A stretch of DNA of 64,000 nucleotides from contig NC_132914.1 in NCBI RefSeq assembly GCF_047675955.1, forward strand, positions 44,416,521 through 44,480,520, written 5' to 3'. A program made the position numbers and the translations under genes. Shown piece after piece: positions 1 through 11,065 of this stretch (position 1 is its first letter; every line of letters begins with the position of its first letter). The DNA comes from Chlorocebus sabaeus (taxonomy: Eukaryota; Chordata; Mammalia; Primates; Cercopithecidae). The notes below the pieces were generated by a model. It had not been told where the DNA came from. It worked only from the letters and a program-made list of their open reading frames with translations, and searched no databases.

Positions 1-795
1 GGTGTGCCGCGCTCACCACCTCTACTGGACTCAAGGGTGCTCCCGGCTCACGCTTCTTGGGGCTTCCTGCGTCCGGGTTCCCTCTCCCCCTACTCGCTTT
101 CTTCCTTCATTCGCTCTTCTCTCAATTTTTCCTCCTGTCCTTACCCCATCAACTCTAACATTTAATCAATTCCCGGGCTCCTCTTCCCTGGGCTTCTCTT
201 AGCTGGGTTCCAGCGACCCCACTATCCGTCCCGGCTCGCATTTCTGCACCGCCCTGCCCTTCACTCCAGCACGCAGCAGGCCCGGCGCTCAGACCACGCG
301 GGAAGCCCCCTTCGGAACCGCTGGCGCAGTTTTCAGACTCGCCCGCAGCCCAGAGACCAGGTGCCCACATCCAGCTCTGCTCTCGCCTTCTCCCTTGAAA
401 GAGACTCCTTGGGGGCTCCCCAGGCCAGAGTTCCCCGCCCGGGGAATCATGCTGGTCTCTGGGGTGGCCCAGCTGTCAGAGAGGACAGGTCTATTTTAAG
501 CCTTCCACCCAGTGTCCCAGTCCTGAGGACGCGGGCGCGGGCCCAGGGACTTGGGTAACACCTTGCCAGCACGATCCCGAGCGGTGGCGGAGCCAGCTCC
601 CCCGGCGGGAGTCCGGCCTTTCAGCCAGGCAGGCGGCGCGGCCACGGAACGCAGTCCCAAAACAACCAACTCGAAATCCAAGAGCCCAGGGAATCCCAGG
701 GCGGTGGGCGGAGGTGCCCCATGCCCCAGCCCCCTGGGAATAGGCTACCTTGGCGCAACCGCTTTTCCTTGAAAAGAAGTCACACATGAGCCCGC

Positions 796-802
796 CCAAT
801 CA
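796..802 (+). promoter_or_regulatory. CCAAT box (NF-Y type)
   Basis: The sequence CCAATCA in a GC-rich context fits the NF-Y core. Position within a CpG-rich region makes use plausible, but no transcription start is visible to anchor it. Confidence 0.35.
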
Positions 803-1049
803 ATCTCTTCCCTCCATGTGCCCTAGTTTACGTTATTTCTAGTCAACCGAGTCATTAGCCTGCAATAACCCACCCAAAGCGTGAATCTTTGGAAAATAAT
901 AATAATTAGGAACTATGAGCATGTCATGAAGAGACGGGGCTACACACGTGTGCGTGTCCCCCATGCATACACACAAGCACCCACCCGTAGACTGAGATCC
1001 AGCTGCAAATTTGGACATTGACGCGTCTCTAAGTCTAACAGGAAATACC

Positions 1050-1072
1050 AAAAAAAAAAAAAAAAAAAAAAA
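1050..1072 (+). repeat. (A)23 homopolymer
   Basis: An uninterrupted run of 23 A. No Alu or L1 body is attached, so it is either a stand-alone run or the tail of a fully decayed insertion. Confidence 0.9.
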
Positions 1073-1197
1073 TCCACTCACCCGCCTCTTTTACTACCCT
1101 TTCCAGATCGGGATTCAGGGGAGGTGTCAGAAAGGGATGGATAGAGAGACCCTTCTTTCTTTTCTTTTCGCCTTTCTAAAAAAGAGTGGCAATTTCC

Positions 1198-1207
1198 ATC
1201 ACGTGAT
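1198..1207. promoter_or_regulatory. Palindromic E-box ATCACGTGAT
   Basis: A 10-bp perfect palindrome around CACGTG, the core bound by bHLH-zip factors (USF, MYC/MAX and TFE families). It lies about 60 bp from a CCAAT box in the CpG-rich zone. Function is inferred from motif and context only. Confidence 0.4.
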
Positions 1208-1263
1208 AGGGGCAGCATCCCCAGTGTCGCGTTTCCTGCGGACCCTCCCTTCCAGGCCAGCCA

Positions 1264-1270
1264 CCAATCG
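1264..1270 (+). promoter_or_regulatory. CCAAT box (NF-Y type)
   Basis: CCAATCG near the distal edge of the CpG-rich region, about 60 bp from the palindromic E-box. This is a common promoter pairing, but no start site can be assigned. Confidence 0.35.
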
Positions 1271-1290
1271 TCAGGCGGCAACCTGAGAAG

Positions 1291-3254
1291 TAGTCCAAAG
1301 CATCCTCCCAGGTGGGGCCGAGATGTCCAGCTGTCCTTCAGGGGTGAAGCCTGCCCAGACCCTGCTCCCTCTTTCCTGGGTCCGGGATAACCGAGAAGAT
1401 CCTGGTGTGGGTTTATTTTTCGACGGTTAGATTTCTTCCATGCGTCAAGGTTGCATTTATGGGATCTGTCCTGTAAGCTAAAATACATGTGGATCTTTAT
1501 TTTAAAGTCTGTAAAACAGTGTCCACGGTAGGTAACTCACTAAATTTCCTCCTGGTATGGAGGTGACAAACGTGAACTTTACATAAAGAAAAAGAAACAT
1601 TTGGGGAAACAGTACAAATGAAAAACCTGTAATTCACAGTAAACATCACTTTATGCATGAAAGAAACGGGATGACTTGCTGGTGCTTAAGAGTGGGTCTT
1701 TGGTGATAATTTTTTTTTCTAGAATTCCAGTTTAAGCATAATCCTCAGTATACATGAAGAAGGAATTAAGCTATAATGATAAATAGCACTCAAACTTCAA
1801 TTCTGTTTATTAAAGTTACAACCTACCATTGTACGGAAAATTGTTTACATTAAAACTATTTTCTAGTATTAAACCTTCTTTGTTTCAAAGAAGTCCCATG
1901 TAACAAATACGTTCACAATCCCCCATTTATTTAGTAGTGAGTTGTTATTCTTTAGGGAAGGAAATTTATCCTATGGAGACCTTGATCCCACAGTGTAACT
2001 AACTCACCAGGCAACACAATTTACCTTCTGAATTCTCACACATCCAATTTGACTTTATTTAGAAGGGCAAGTCTCACTGCCTGGCCATATTGTGAACACT
2101 TAGAACCTTCTCGTTTTATAGTTCCCAGTAACTGTAACACCAGCAACAGCTTAGTGCTTTAAAAAAAAATAATATAACAGCAGAAACTCACCTGGATAAT
2201 GCATAATAATCAGAAACACTAAGATCACTGCATTAATGCACACACACATATACATCAAACTGTACTAGGACCATGTGATGATACAGATTCAATAGAAGGA
2301 TGGTGTAACACATTTTCACTGGAGCTACAATTTTAGAACCTAAAAAAATTATATAAAAATGTTTGTTTTATAAAAACTGAGTTTCTTCTGAGCCCCCGAG
2401 CAAATATGGCAAACCTCTCTATCATAGCAAGAAGTGTACATTTTGTGGAATTAGACTAGATCAGGATAGTTTTGAATTCCCTATAAGCATGTTGAAACTA
2501 GATTCTCTTCACATCATCACACTTCTCCATTGATTCTCATTTTATAAACATCTTTTATAAAGCTACTAAAATGTCAAAATTGCTTGGATTTGGAGAGAAT
2601 TAGTGAGATCAAGGTAGATACACATTTCTCTTTTCCTAACCTGCAATTTAGTAAAAGCAAGACTCAGGTTTATAAGACAAAAAGCCATTCCAGAGAAGGA
2701 AGACTCAAATGAAGATAAGATCATCTGAGTCTTCTCAAGATAAGTAATTCCAAGACACAAACTGGTTTACTGTGCAACTGCTCAACTTTTAAATGGACAG
2801 CTTCTTTAATCAGTTCTTGACATCTATATCTTAGCTAGCATAGAAGAGATCAAAAGCAGTGGTTCATGGTCTAATGTAATAGAGAACTATGAGTTATGCA
2901 TTTATATATACTAGTAATATTAATCAGGTGTGGGCTGAGGTTAAATGAGTCTTGTATTCATCTATAAAACAATAAAATTATGGATATTATACATCAATAG
3001 AGTCTGAGAAGATCTAAAGCAATGCCTGGGTAGGATGAGACAACTGACAACTCTTTATTTTCTGTGTTACAATAAAAAATTTGAACCATTAATGGTCACA
3101 TTGAATCTGCTTACCAATCCTCAAGAGTTTCTTTTAAACTTGTGTTTGAAAGGATGGGAAGCAATTCTAACCAATGACATGAGTATTCCTGAGGGCCACA
3201 TTGTGAAACACATTTTGGTTTCTCCTCAGATCATTCACTGGCTGTAGAGTACAT
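1291..3254. other. No recognised feature
   Basis: AT-rich non-coding sequence. I see no repeat family, RNA gene or convincing exon. There are short A or T runs and scattered AATAAA-like words, as expected by chance at this base composition. Confidence 0.5.
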
Positions 3255-3420
3255 AGCTTGATTTAGAATCTCAGAGTTGCCACCTACTAGCTATAGAACC
3301 TTGGACAAGTCTCTTAAGCTCTTAGTGCTCAGTTTCTCATCTGAAAAATACAGAATGTTTCCTGATACATTGCTTTCCTGACTTAAATCATGTTCAGAGG
3401 GTACTACAAACACACTTAGT
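3255..3420 (+). mobile_element. MIR SINE fragment
   Basis: The order 'acctactagctatagaacc', 'ggacaagtctcttaagctc' and 'cagtttctcatctgaaaaat' is the MIR core region (salient word: cagtttcctcatctgtaaaat), here about 20-30% decayed. MIRs are old mammal-wide tRNA-derived SINEs. Confidence 0.75.
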
Positions 3421-3789
3421 GATGGAGAAAAACAGAAGCTTATAGAACAGTTAGAAGTTACTCATCATTTTGAAAAGCTGAATTGATTGGAACTCTCTAA
3501 AATTATTTTAACACTCTGGGTTTAGGAGTGGTCATTGGTTTTGTTGTGGTTGCTTTTGTTTTAAGAAAAATCTATATTTAAAAATTTATGAAATATATTT
3601 TTCAGAACTGAAGCTAATACTTGTAGAGTTCTATGCTGCAACAAGTTTAAAAAACACTGTTACAATTATCATGATTCCTCAAAGGTTTTATTTTTTAAAT
3701 AGACGTACATATTATCTGAAGCACATGTGATAATTTAATACATTCATATAATTTGTAAAGACCAAATCAGTGTAATTGGGCTATGTATT
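3421..3789. other. No recognised feature
   Basis: AT-rich sequence with T- and A-runs. Nothing assignable. Confidence 0.45.
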
Positions 3790-4483
3790 ACCTTAAATAT
3801 TTGTCTTTTCTTTATACTAGAAGCATTCAAATTATTCTCTTCTAGCTATTTTGAAATACACAATCAATTATTATTGTTAACTATAGTCATCCTACTAATC
3901 TACTACATGCTGGGGCTTATTCCCTCTATTTAACTGCACTTTTATACCCACCAATCTTCTATTTTTTGAGATCCACTTTTTTATCTCCCATATGTCACTG
4001 AGAAAATGCAATATTTGTCTTTCTGTGTATGGCTTACTTTAGTTAGTATAATGACCTCCAGTTTTATCCATGTTACTGCAAATGACAGGATTTCATTCTT
4101 TTTGCAGCTGAATAATATTCCCTTGTGTATACGTTCCACATTTTCTTTATCCATTCTTCCGTCGATGGACACCTAGATTGATTCCATGTTTTGGCAATTT
4201 TGAGTATTGTCACAAAAAACATGGAAGTTCAGATATGCCTTCAATATATTGATTTCCTTTCTTTTGGATATACACCCAGAAGTGGAGCTGTTGGATTATA
4301 TAGTAGTTCTATTTTTAGTTTTATGAGGAACCTCCATACAGTTTTCCATAATGGCTATACTAGTTTATATTTCCACAACAGTGCATGAGGGTTCCCCTTT
4401 TTCCACTTTCTTGCCAGCATCTGTTACTTCCTACCTTTTTGATAAAAGCCATTTTAACTAGGGTGAGAGGACATCATTTTTTA
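3790..4483 (-). mobile_element. L1 3' end (L1MA/L1MB age), antisense
   Basis: Read on the minus strand this is the end of ORF2 and the 3' UTR of an older L1. Familiar ORF2 end words appear in reverse, such as 'cagctgaataatattccctt' and 'ttatccattcttccgtcgat'. The 3' UTR part begins near 3790-3900. It stops abruptly near 4483, where a second, younger L1 tail begins about 30 bases on. No reading frame survives. Confidence 0.85.
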
Positions 4484-4514
4484 AGAAAAGATTAAATGTA
4501 GTTCTATATATGTT

Positions 4515-5706
4515 TTTCTAAGTTATTTTTTAAGTTCAGGGGTACATGTGCAGGATGTGCAAGTCTGTTACATTGGTAAACGTGTGTCATGGGGGTTGGT
4601 TGTACAAATTACTTCATCACCCAGGTATTAAGCCTAGTACCCATTAGTTATTTTTCCTGATTCTCTCCCTCATCCCACTCTTCATCCTCTGATAGGCCCC
4701 AGTGTGTGTGGTTCCCCTCTATATGACCATATGTTCTCACAATTTAGCTCCCACTTAAAAGTGAGAACATGCAGTATTTGGTTTTCTGTTCCCGCATTGG
4801 TTTGCTAAGGCTAATGGCCACCAGCTCCATCCATGTCACTGCAAAGGACATGATCTCATTCTTTTTTATGGCTGCATAATGCTTATTGTCATTTTGATTT
4901 GTATTTCTTTGATGATTAGTGATATTGAGCATTTTTTCATATGCCTGTCGGCCATTTGTATGTCTTCTTTTGAAAATTTTCTATTTAGACCCTTTGCTCA
5001 TTTTTAAATTTTAGGGGTTTTTTGTTGTTGTTGTTGTTGTTGTTGTGTTGTTTACTATTGAGTTATTTGAGCTTCTTGCATACTCTGGTTATTAACTGCT
5101 TGTCAGAAGGATAGTTTGCAAATATTTTCTCCCATTCTGTGAGTTTTCTCTTCCCTTTGTTGATTCGTTGTTGTTGTTTGCTATGCAGAACCTTTTAGCT
5201 TAATATAATCTCGTTTGCCTATTTTGGCTTTCGTTGCCTGTGCTTTTTCAGTCTTGCATAAAAACTCTTTGTCCAGACGGATGTCTTGGAGAATTTACCC
5301 CATTGTTTTCTTCTAGTAGTTTCATAGTTTCAGGCCTTAGATTTAAGTTTTTAATCCATTTTGATTTGATTTTTGTACATGGTGAGAGATTGGGATCTAG
5401 TTTCATTCTTCTGCATTTATATATATCCAGTTTTCCCAGCACCAATTCTTGAAGACTGTCCCTTCCCCAGTGTATGCTCTTGGTTCTTTTGTCAAGAACA
5501 TGTTGGCTGTAAATGTGTAGATTTATTTCTGGGTTATCTATTATGTTCCATTGGCCTATATGTCTATTTTTATGCCAGTACTATGCAGATTTGGTTACTA
5601 TAGCTTTGTAGTATATTTTGAAATCAGGTAGTGTGATGCCTCTAGCTTTGTTCTTTTCACCCAGGGTTGCTTTGGCTATTTGGGGTGTCTTGTTCTTTGA
5701 GGTTTT
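4515..5706 (-). mobile_element. L1 (L1PB / old L1PA-like) 3' part, antisense, internally deleted
   Basis: The left end is the 3' UTR ('aagttcaggggtacatgtgc') and the sequence runs in reverse through ORF2. At about 4878 it jumps from 'tttttatggctgcataatg' straight to 'attttgatttgtatttcttt'. In an intact L1 several hundred bases of ORF2 separate these, so there is an internal deletion. It is 5'-truncated near 5706 in the RT region. It abuts an older L1 in the same orientation. Confidence 0.87.
5021..5046 (+). repeat. (TTG)n microsatellite
   Basis: About eight TTG units within the antisense L1, expanded from a T-rich stretch of ORF2. Confidence 0.85.
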
Positions 5707-5948
5707 TAATTAGTCAAAAGCTCGGTGACACTCTTAAGTTGGGATGGAGCATGCAGTATTTCTCCATGATCATGATTTGCGATATTAATAGACTTTAACA
5801 TAAACATACACCTTAGGAAGGACATAGAACATAATTATTATTTAAACACCATATGACAGTGCTGTGAAGTTCATTGGTTTATGGATTATCACTGTGAAGT
5901 CTTGTTGCAGTGATTTTAGTAGTCTTTTGTATAATTAATGTTTTATTT
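5707..5948. other. No recognised feature
   Basis: Unique-looking AT-rich sequence between the L1 truncation point and the Alu target site. Confidence 0.45.
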
Positions 5949-5956
5949 GACAGTAG

Positions 5957-6302
5957 AGTTTTTTTTTTTTTTGTTTTGTTTTGTTTTGTTTTGTTTTGTT
6001 TTGTTTTGTTTTGTTTTTGAGAGGGAGTCTGGCTCTGTGGCCCAGGCTGGAGTGCAGTGGCCGGATCTCAGCTCACTGCAAGCTCCACCTCCCGGGTTTA
6101 CGCCATTCTCCTGCCTCAGCCTCCCGAGTAGCTGGGACTACAGGCGCCCACCACCTCGCCTGGCTAGTTTTTTTGTATTTTTTAGTAGAGACGGGGTTTC
6201 ACCATGTTAGCCAGGCTGGTCTCGATCTCCTGACCTTGTGATCTGCCCATCTCGGCCTCCCAAAGTGCTGGGATTACAGGCTTGAGCCACCGCGCCCGGC
6301 CG
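5957..6302 (-). mobile_element. AluY of Old World monkey (AluYR) type, full length
   Basis: A complete Alu inverted relative to the window, with target-site duplications GACAGTAG at 5949-5956 and 6303-6310 and a tail expanded as (TTTTG)n at about 5970-6017. On its own strand it has CTCAAGCC where human AluY has CTCACGCC, AAACTAGCC for AAATTAGCC, GTAAACCC for GTGAACCC, and GATCCGGCCAC for GATCGCGCCAC. From memory these mark cercopithecoid AluYR subfamilies. Low decay and an exact duplication make it a recent insertion. Confidence 0.95.
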
Positions 6303-6364
6303 GACAGTAGTTTTAATATGAATTATTTTTCAAGAACAATTATCATAACTAGTAAAGTTGCTTT

Positions 6365-6575
6365 AGGTTTCAAAGTATCTTCACATGTATTATGCTACTT
6401 TATACCAAAACAACCCTGTCATGTAGGTATTTTTATTTTCCCCTTTCAATGGGAGAGGAAATTGGGTTCAGAGAGGTTAAGTGCCTTTTCCAAAGACATA
6501 GAGCCAATAAATGACAAAACTAAAGTATGTACTAGGTTTTCTGACTCCAAATTCACAACACTGCCTCCACAGCTC
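6365..6575 (+). mobile_element. MIR SINE
   Basis: Words such as 'ggagaggaaattgggttcag' and 'agaggttaagtgccttttcc' match the MIR 3' core (gaggaaactgaggcacagagaggttaag). It lies just right of the young Alu. Confidence 0.85.
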
Positions 6576-7959
6576 ACTTCCCTTTTCTTCTGAGCATTTC
6601 CTTTACTAATACTCGTTATTGCTTTTCTGTCTACAGTGGTGCCAACCCCAAACGGCACGTTTAGCCATAGAATTATGATTTTAAAAATAAATTTCTATAA
6701 AGTAATTCTTTTGCTTTGTCATAACTGCAGGAACCTCTAAAAGTCTTCTAATGATAGTAAAATGTTTTTATTTTACATGAATTTGGATTTGATTTATGTT
6801 GAAACCTTAGTTCAAGAGAGATGGCTAATTGATCCTTATACTTGAATGGTCTTCATAGCCTACAATTGCTCCAATTCTGCATATTTGCTTCTTTTATTCC
6901 TTGGTTGCCAAAATTAAGCTCCAATTTCCTATTTTTGCCTTCTGAAGAGATAGAGAATGTTAATCTATTTTCTAATTTTCACAAGGCTAAATCTAAAATG
7001 GAACAAAATTTGCAGAATTCTACAGAAACATTCAACTTTTCATCTTCAAATGCAGGAGATGGGTGTCATGAAAGGGGTCAGAATCAGGTGCTCATTTTCA
7101 TCCACTCCAGTATTTAGTTGTTCAGTGCTGCAGTGCTGTTTCTATTCTGTCTCGTCATGTAATTAGTTGTTTTGCATGGTTCCTCTTGAGGCTGCAAGTC
7201 CTGTAGATGCTTTGTCAGAACATTTTTGCTGAATAAATCAGTGAATGGATGGATGGATAAATCAATTCAAGCTTCTCTACTTTTCAGAAGTTTCGCTCAG
7301 TAAATAATGTTATTAAAGATGCGAGTATAATAGTATCAAACAAAACATTTTTGATTGAAATACTACTATGAAAAAGACTTTGGACAGTAGAGGTTCTAAA
7401 ATTACAACATAATTTGATGAGGGGCCTTACCTTACTTTGGTCTGGAAGGGAGAAACCTTCCTAACCTATGTGGTACACTGGAGAATTTGAATCTGATTGG
7501 AGTCGTCTTCTGTGCCTCTTCATGCAACAGTCACTGACCAGGAACCATTCTGCTTCCTACTCCACTTGGGGGACCAGTGCCCTTTCAGTCCTTTCTCTGA
7601 TGAGACTCTCAGGAAGGTGGAAGTTCTGGTCCTGGCCCTTGTCTCTCATTGCCGTCCTGCCTGATCAGCCCACAAATGCAGGACTCTACATAATGCCGAG
7701 TTCTGAAGAGTGAAACACATCTCAGGGGTAGTCCAGAATGGAAAAGTAAACTTGAAATTCTGGCTAATTTGGCTGCACAAAGGAAGGCCCTAGCACAAAC
7801 ACCTTCTTAAGGAGGTTGTGCCTCTCAGACACTGACCTCCCTTGAGATGTCTCTCCTTCTGGGCTCGGCCTGCCCATAGGTATCTCCCTATTCAAGTCTG
7901 ATGACCCCATCTCCTCCCTCGGAAAACCAGGGGCTGTCCACATTTACTCATCCTCTGAT
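6576..7959. other. Mostly unique sequence; possible L2/MIR tail near 7190-7265
   Basis: No exon or clear repeat. The stretch near 7230-7260 (gaataaatcagtgaatgg followed by atgg units) resembles the tail of an L2, but little upstream sequence supports it. Reading frames of up to 91 codons here show no known domain. Confidence 0.4.
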
Positions 7960-8185
7960 ACAACAGTTATTTACTGGGTACCTGCTAAAAGCTAGATGCT
8001 AGGAATAGAATAGTGAGCAAAACCAGGAGCAGTCCCCATCTTTGTGGAGTTTATAATTTGGTAGAAGCAAATATTTTAATCAAAAAGTGACAGGAATAAA
8101 TACAGGATGACAAAACTTCAGGGATGAAAAGATACACTGGGTCTGGGGAGAGATTTCACTGAGGAAATGACTCAAAGATGAGTAT
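7960..8185 (-). mobile_element. L2 LINE 3' end, antisense
   Basis: The run 'ttatttactgggtacctgct', 'gatgctaggaatagaatagt', then 'gtccccatctttgtggagtt' parallels the reverse of the L2 3' end (tactatgtgccaggcactgt ... catggagcttacattctagt). It is old and heavily diverged. Confidence 0.6.
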
Positions 8186-10559
8186 GAGAAAATGTTTGTT
8201 TCTTAAAGACGATTGCAACTTAGCATATTTATAAGCTGTAGGAAGCCTGCAGTTGAAGCGGGTTATGAGCTGGTGCTCCTGAGATGGTGGGACGATGGGG
8301 GTTCATGTCAGTGGAGCAGTTGCCTTAGCAGCAAAAGGGACACCTGACCTGCTCAGCTGTTCTCTACTCATTTTCTCCAGAGTCAGACAAGCTCTAGTCC
8401 CCAAAATGGGATAAATGTGGAACTAAGATTCCAGTTCTGTCCCCCTACCATAGGCTGGTCTGTGTGACTAGGTTTCCTGTGAATCCATATACCTCTCACT
8501 CACTACTTTTCCAGAGATAGCCAGGGTTACTTTTATTATCCTGGCCCTACTTAATAGCGGAAAGTCTCATCCACCCCCAATACAGTGCTTTTGTCTTTGC
8601 CCTGCCCTAAGTCAGCCACATGGCTCTAAACATCAGAGTGCACTACTTGTCAGTGGTTGCTCCCTTTGCTGTCTGGCAGAAATGATCCAGCTCGGTGGAA
8701 TCTTTTTGATATCGGATCCTTCACTGATGAGCAAGATGGGGCATGAAGGAATTTGTTAATTCAACTTGCCACAAAGGGTTCAGAAAAAAAAAGTCTGGCC
8801 CTTATAATAAACCAGACTGTGAACTGGAAAAAGCTTCTGAGTGAGTCAGAAAGGAATGAGCCTCAGATGCAAGGCCAGAGTACCTCCACTTTAAGGAGGA
8901 TTTGGTACATGATGTCAAGAGAGGTTCCTTTAACCCTTAGACACAAAAACAAACAAAAAAGTGGGAAAGTCAATATGAAACTGAGATTTACATGCAGTCC
9001 TACATTTGTTCTTCAGTTTGTGTTGACATATTGCAGCATGTAGTATGTTAGGAAAGACGTGTTGCAAGATCCTGCAATATTTAATGTGTAAAGGACAAAG
9101 TCACACCTTAATTCTAAGTTCTGATTTTATGTTTTTTAACGCAACCAGTTTTCATTCTACCAGCATAATTTGTGTCATAAAGGGTAAATCCCACTGGATA
9201 AACTCAAGTATCGCCTTTTAAAGGTATGAGCTAGTATCTGAGTTTCTCTAGATGATCATGGCATTTCATATCCAAATATAAATTCCCAACATCCTCATCA
9301 AATGGAGTCTTCTGCTCATCAATCCATTATTCTATTACCCTTGCTTTCAGTTTAAAATTATCCCACCATGGAGAGTCCCTACCCTTTACCTAAGCACAGC
9401 CCTCTTTAGGTTGGTGACAAACAGAAGAGTAAGTTGGATGGAGGGTGACTTTGGCATACTGTCCAACCTTCTCCTTTAAGTGTCTTTCCTTTTCCTCTTG
9501 TCCCTTGATGCCTGTCCACTGCCCTATTTCCTATTTCTTGCAGCACAAAAAAGTTAATTCTACCAAGTGTGAAAGCAAATTCTCTGCTCTTCCTCTGGGT
9601 GTAGTGTCTCAATCTCTAGATACTCCATCAAAATTTAGTGTCCTCTCATTTTATCAGGAGCTCGTTCTTACTTAGATATCAGCAGACTGAATATCTAGGG
9701 GAAGCAAGCCTTTAGGCACTATGAAAACCAAAACCCACAGGGCATTACCTCTTCTGTGTGCCTCCAGAGTAAGCCCTGCAAAGACCTATATCATGGGCAG
9801 CCTAAGAGGTATCCTGATATGAAACAGGCTCACCCTTTCCAGAGCTGACCTAGAAAAAATATGACCATTTGACATCTGTCTAATATGTCTTCAGCTTTCT
9901 CTTGCCCCCATGACAGATGGCATCCCAGGGTTCTTATGTTCTCATTCTTTTTTTATTCTCTATTAAAACCTGTTCAGAGAAAAAGTCCTGATAAGCCCAC
10001 TGGATTAAGATGTGAGAATAAAGCCACTATCTTCTGCTTATTAAGCCACAATTTTTTGAACACTTACATGCTGGATAATGTAAGATACAGAGACAAATTA
10101 GAAGCTCTCTATTTTTAAGACTGTAGTCTGTTGGAGGGGCGTGTTATGTAAAAAGAAGTATTCTACATGAAGGTAATTGTGAGGATGGCAGGGAACAGTG
10201 CTAAGAAATATGTACATATTCTTATTTCAAATTCTACATTCCTACAAAGGAATGTAGAGCTAAGTAGCCTCATGGTTCCAACTGAGACATTGTTGGAACA
10301 TACCTAAATACCCTCCCAAAAGCAACATGGTTGTGTTTAATGTCAATTATTACGATCCTTTGGTATTTGAAGGATTCCTCTTTCCCAAGAATGTTTGCAT
10401 GTTAACAGAATAATAAAATAACCTTCAGGCCAAAGGGATGAATCTCAGGTACCAGGAAGTAATATGAATATCCTTTTAGTTTCCAATTGCTGACAGAGCA
10501 ACCACAGGTTTGCATCACATCTATCTGCAGCATGGGGTAAAATAGAAACTCCCACACTC
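8186..10559. other. No firmly recognised feature
   Basis: Apparently unique sequence. About 10045-10160 resembles an antisense L2 3' end (gaacacttacatgctggata) and is only a weak call. A short inverted repeat lies at 10233-10258. Confidence 0.4.
10233..10258. repeat. Short perfect hairpin
   Basis: Eleven-base arms (tctacattcct and its complement) flank a 4-base loop. It is too short for a microRNA precursor and has no context suggesting a function. Confidence 0.6.
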
Positions 10560-10672
10560 CATTCTGGAGAAGATGGTTCAGTAATAATGTTGGGCTGTGG
10601 CCCTTGAATCTGTATTTTCATGGCATACCACAGGTCGTTATAATGGGTAACCAGATTTGTAAACCACTGTTG
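10560..10672 (+). mobile_element. MER5-like hAT-Charlie fragment
   Basis: 'gggctgtggcccttgaatct' followed by 'tttgtaaaccactgttgtat' resembles the second half of a MER5-type non-autonomous hAT transposon, which ends with a 'gagaaccactg' type terminus. Confidence 0.4.
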
Positions 10673-10969
10673 TATCTCTTGAAATGCATAAAATTAAACC
10701 AGGTCAGAAGGATGCCTATTTGGGAGGCAAGCTCTCACCACTTCCTAGGACCCTATCTTAATGTCAGGGAATGACTTGGGCCCAGAGATCCTTGTGTTCT
10801 TTGTGCTTCAGTGTCAATACCTGCTGTATGGCTCCTGCTTGCTCCTAAGACCAGGTCCATGAATTTCAGCAGCTGGCACCAACTGGCCTGAAGCCTGCAC
10901 CAGGTCAGTGTTTTATAAAGTAAGCTCCCCGGATGGCACCTTGAATGAGAATGTAAAACACTACCTAGT

Positions 10970-11065
10970 CTCACTGTAGACTTACTGAATTATAATTTCT
11001 GGGATGAGCCCAGGGATTTACATTTCTAAAAGGTTCCCCAAGTGGTTCTTGCTCCCACTAAACTG
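10970..11065 (+). mobile_element. MER5-like hAT-Charlie fragment
   Basis: 'cttactgaattataatttct', 'gggatgagcccagggattta' and 'aggttccccaagtggttctt' follow the order of the MER5 family body (ctgaatcagaatctctgggg ... aagccctccaggtgattctg). Heavily decayed. Confidence 0.5.

Larger units (their letters stand above)
1..1290. promoter_or_regulatory. CpG-island-like, GC-rich region (promoter edge)
   Basis: By eye there are roughly 50 CpG dinucleotides in the first 800 bases, far more than in the AT-rich sequence that follows, and GC content falls sharply after about 1300. Unmethylated islands of this kind usually mark promoters or first exons. Two CCAAT boxes and a palindromic E-box lie within it. 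I cannot identify an exon or a direction of transcription: the short reading frames on both strands have no recognisable domain. A 23-A run interrupts the region. The gene, if any, may lie to the left of the window. That it is an island edge is fairly sure; that it is a promoter is inference. Confidence 0.6.

Noticed and set aside
1078..1488. 136-codon minus-strand frame at the edge of the CpG-rich region
   Set aside because: GC-rich DNA favours chance open frames; there is no recognisable domain, conserved start context or splice structure.
5938..6241. Open frames of 86-90 codons at the AluYR
   Set aside because: These are the usual antisense-Alu frames (the 'ALSPRLECSG' type pattern) and not a gene; the same applies to frames at 14424-14673, 22083-22286, 57630-58024 and 59792-60088.
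10233..10258. Short hairpin considered as a microRNA precursor
   Set aside because: Eleven-base arms with a 4-base loop are far too short for a precursor stem.
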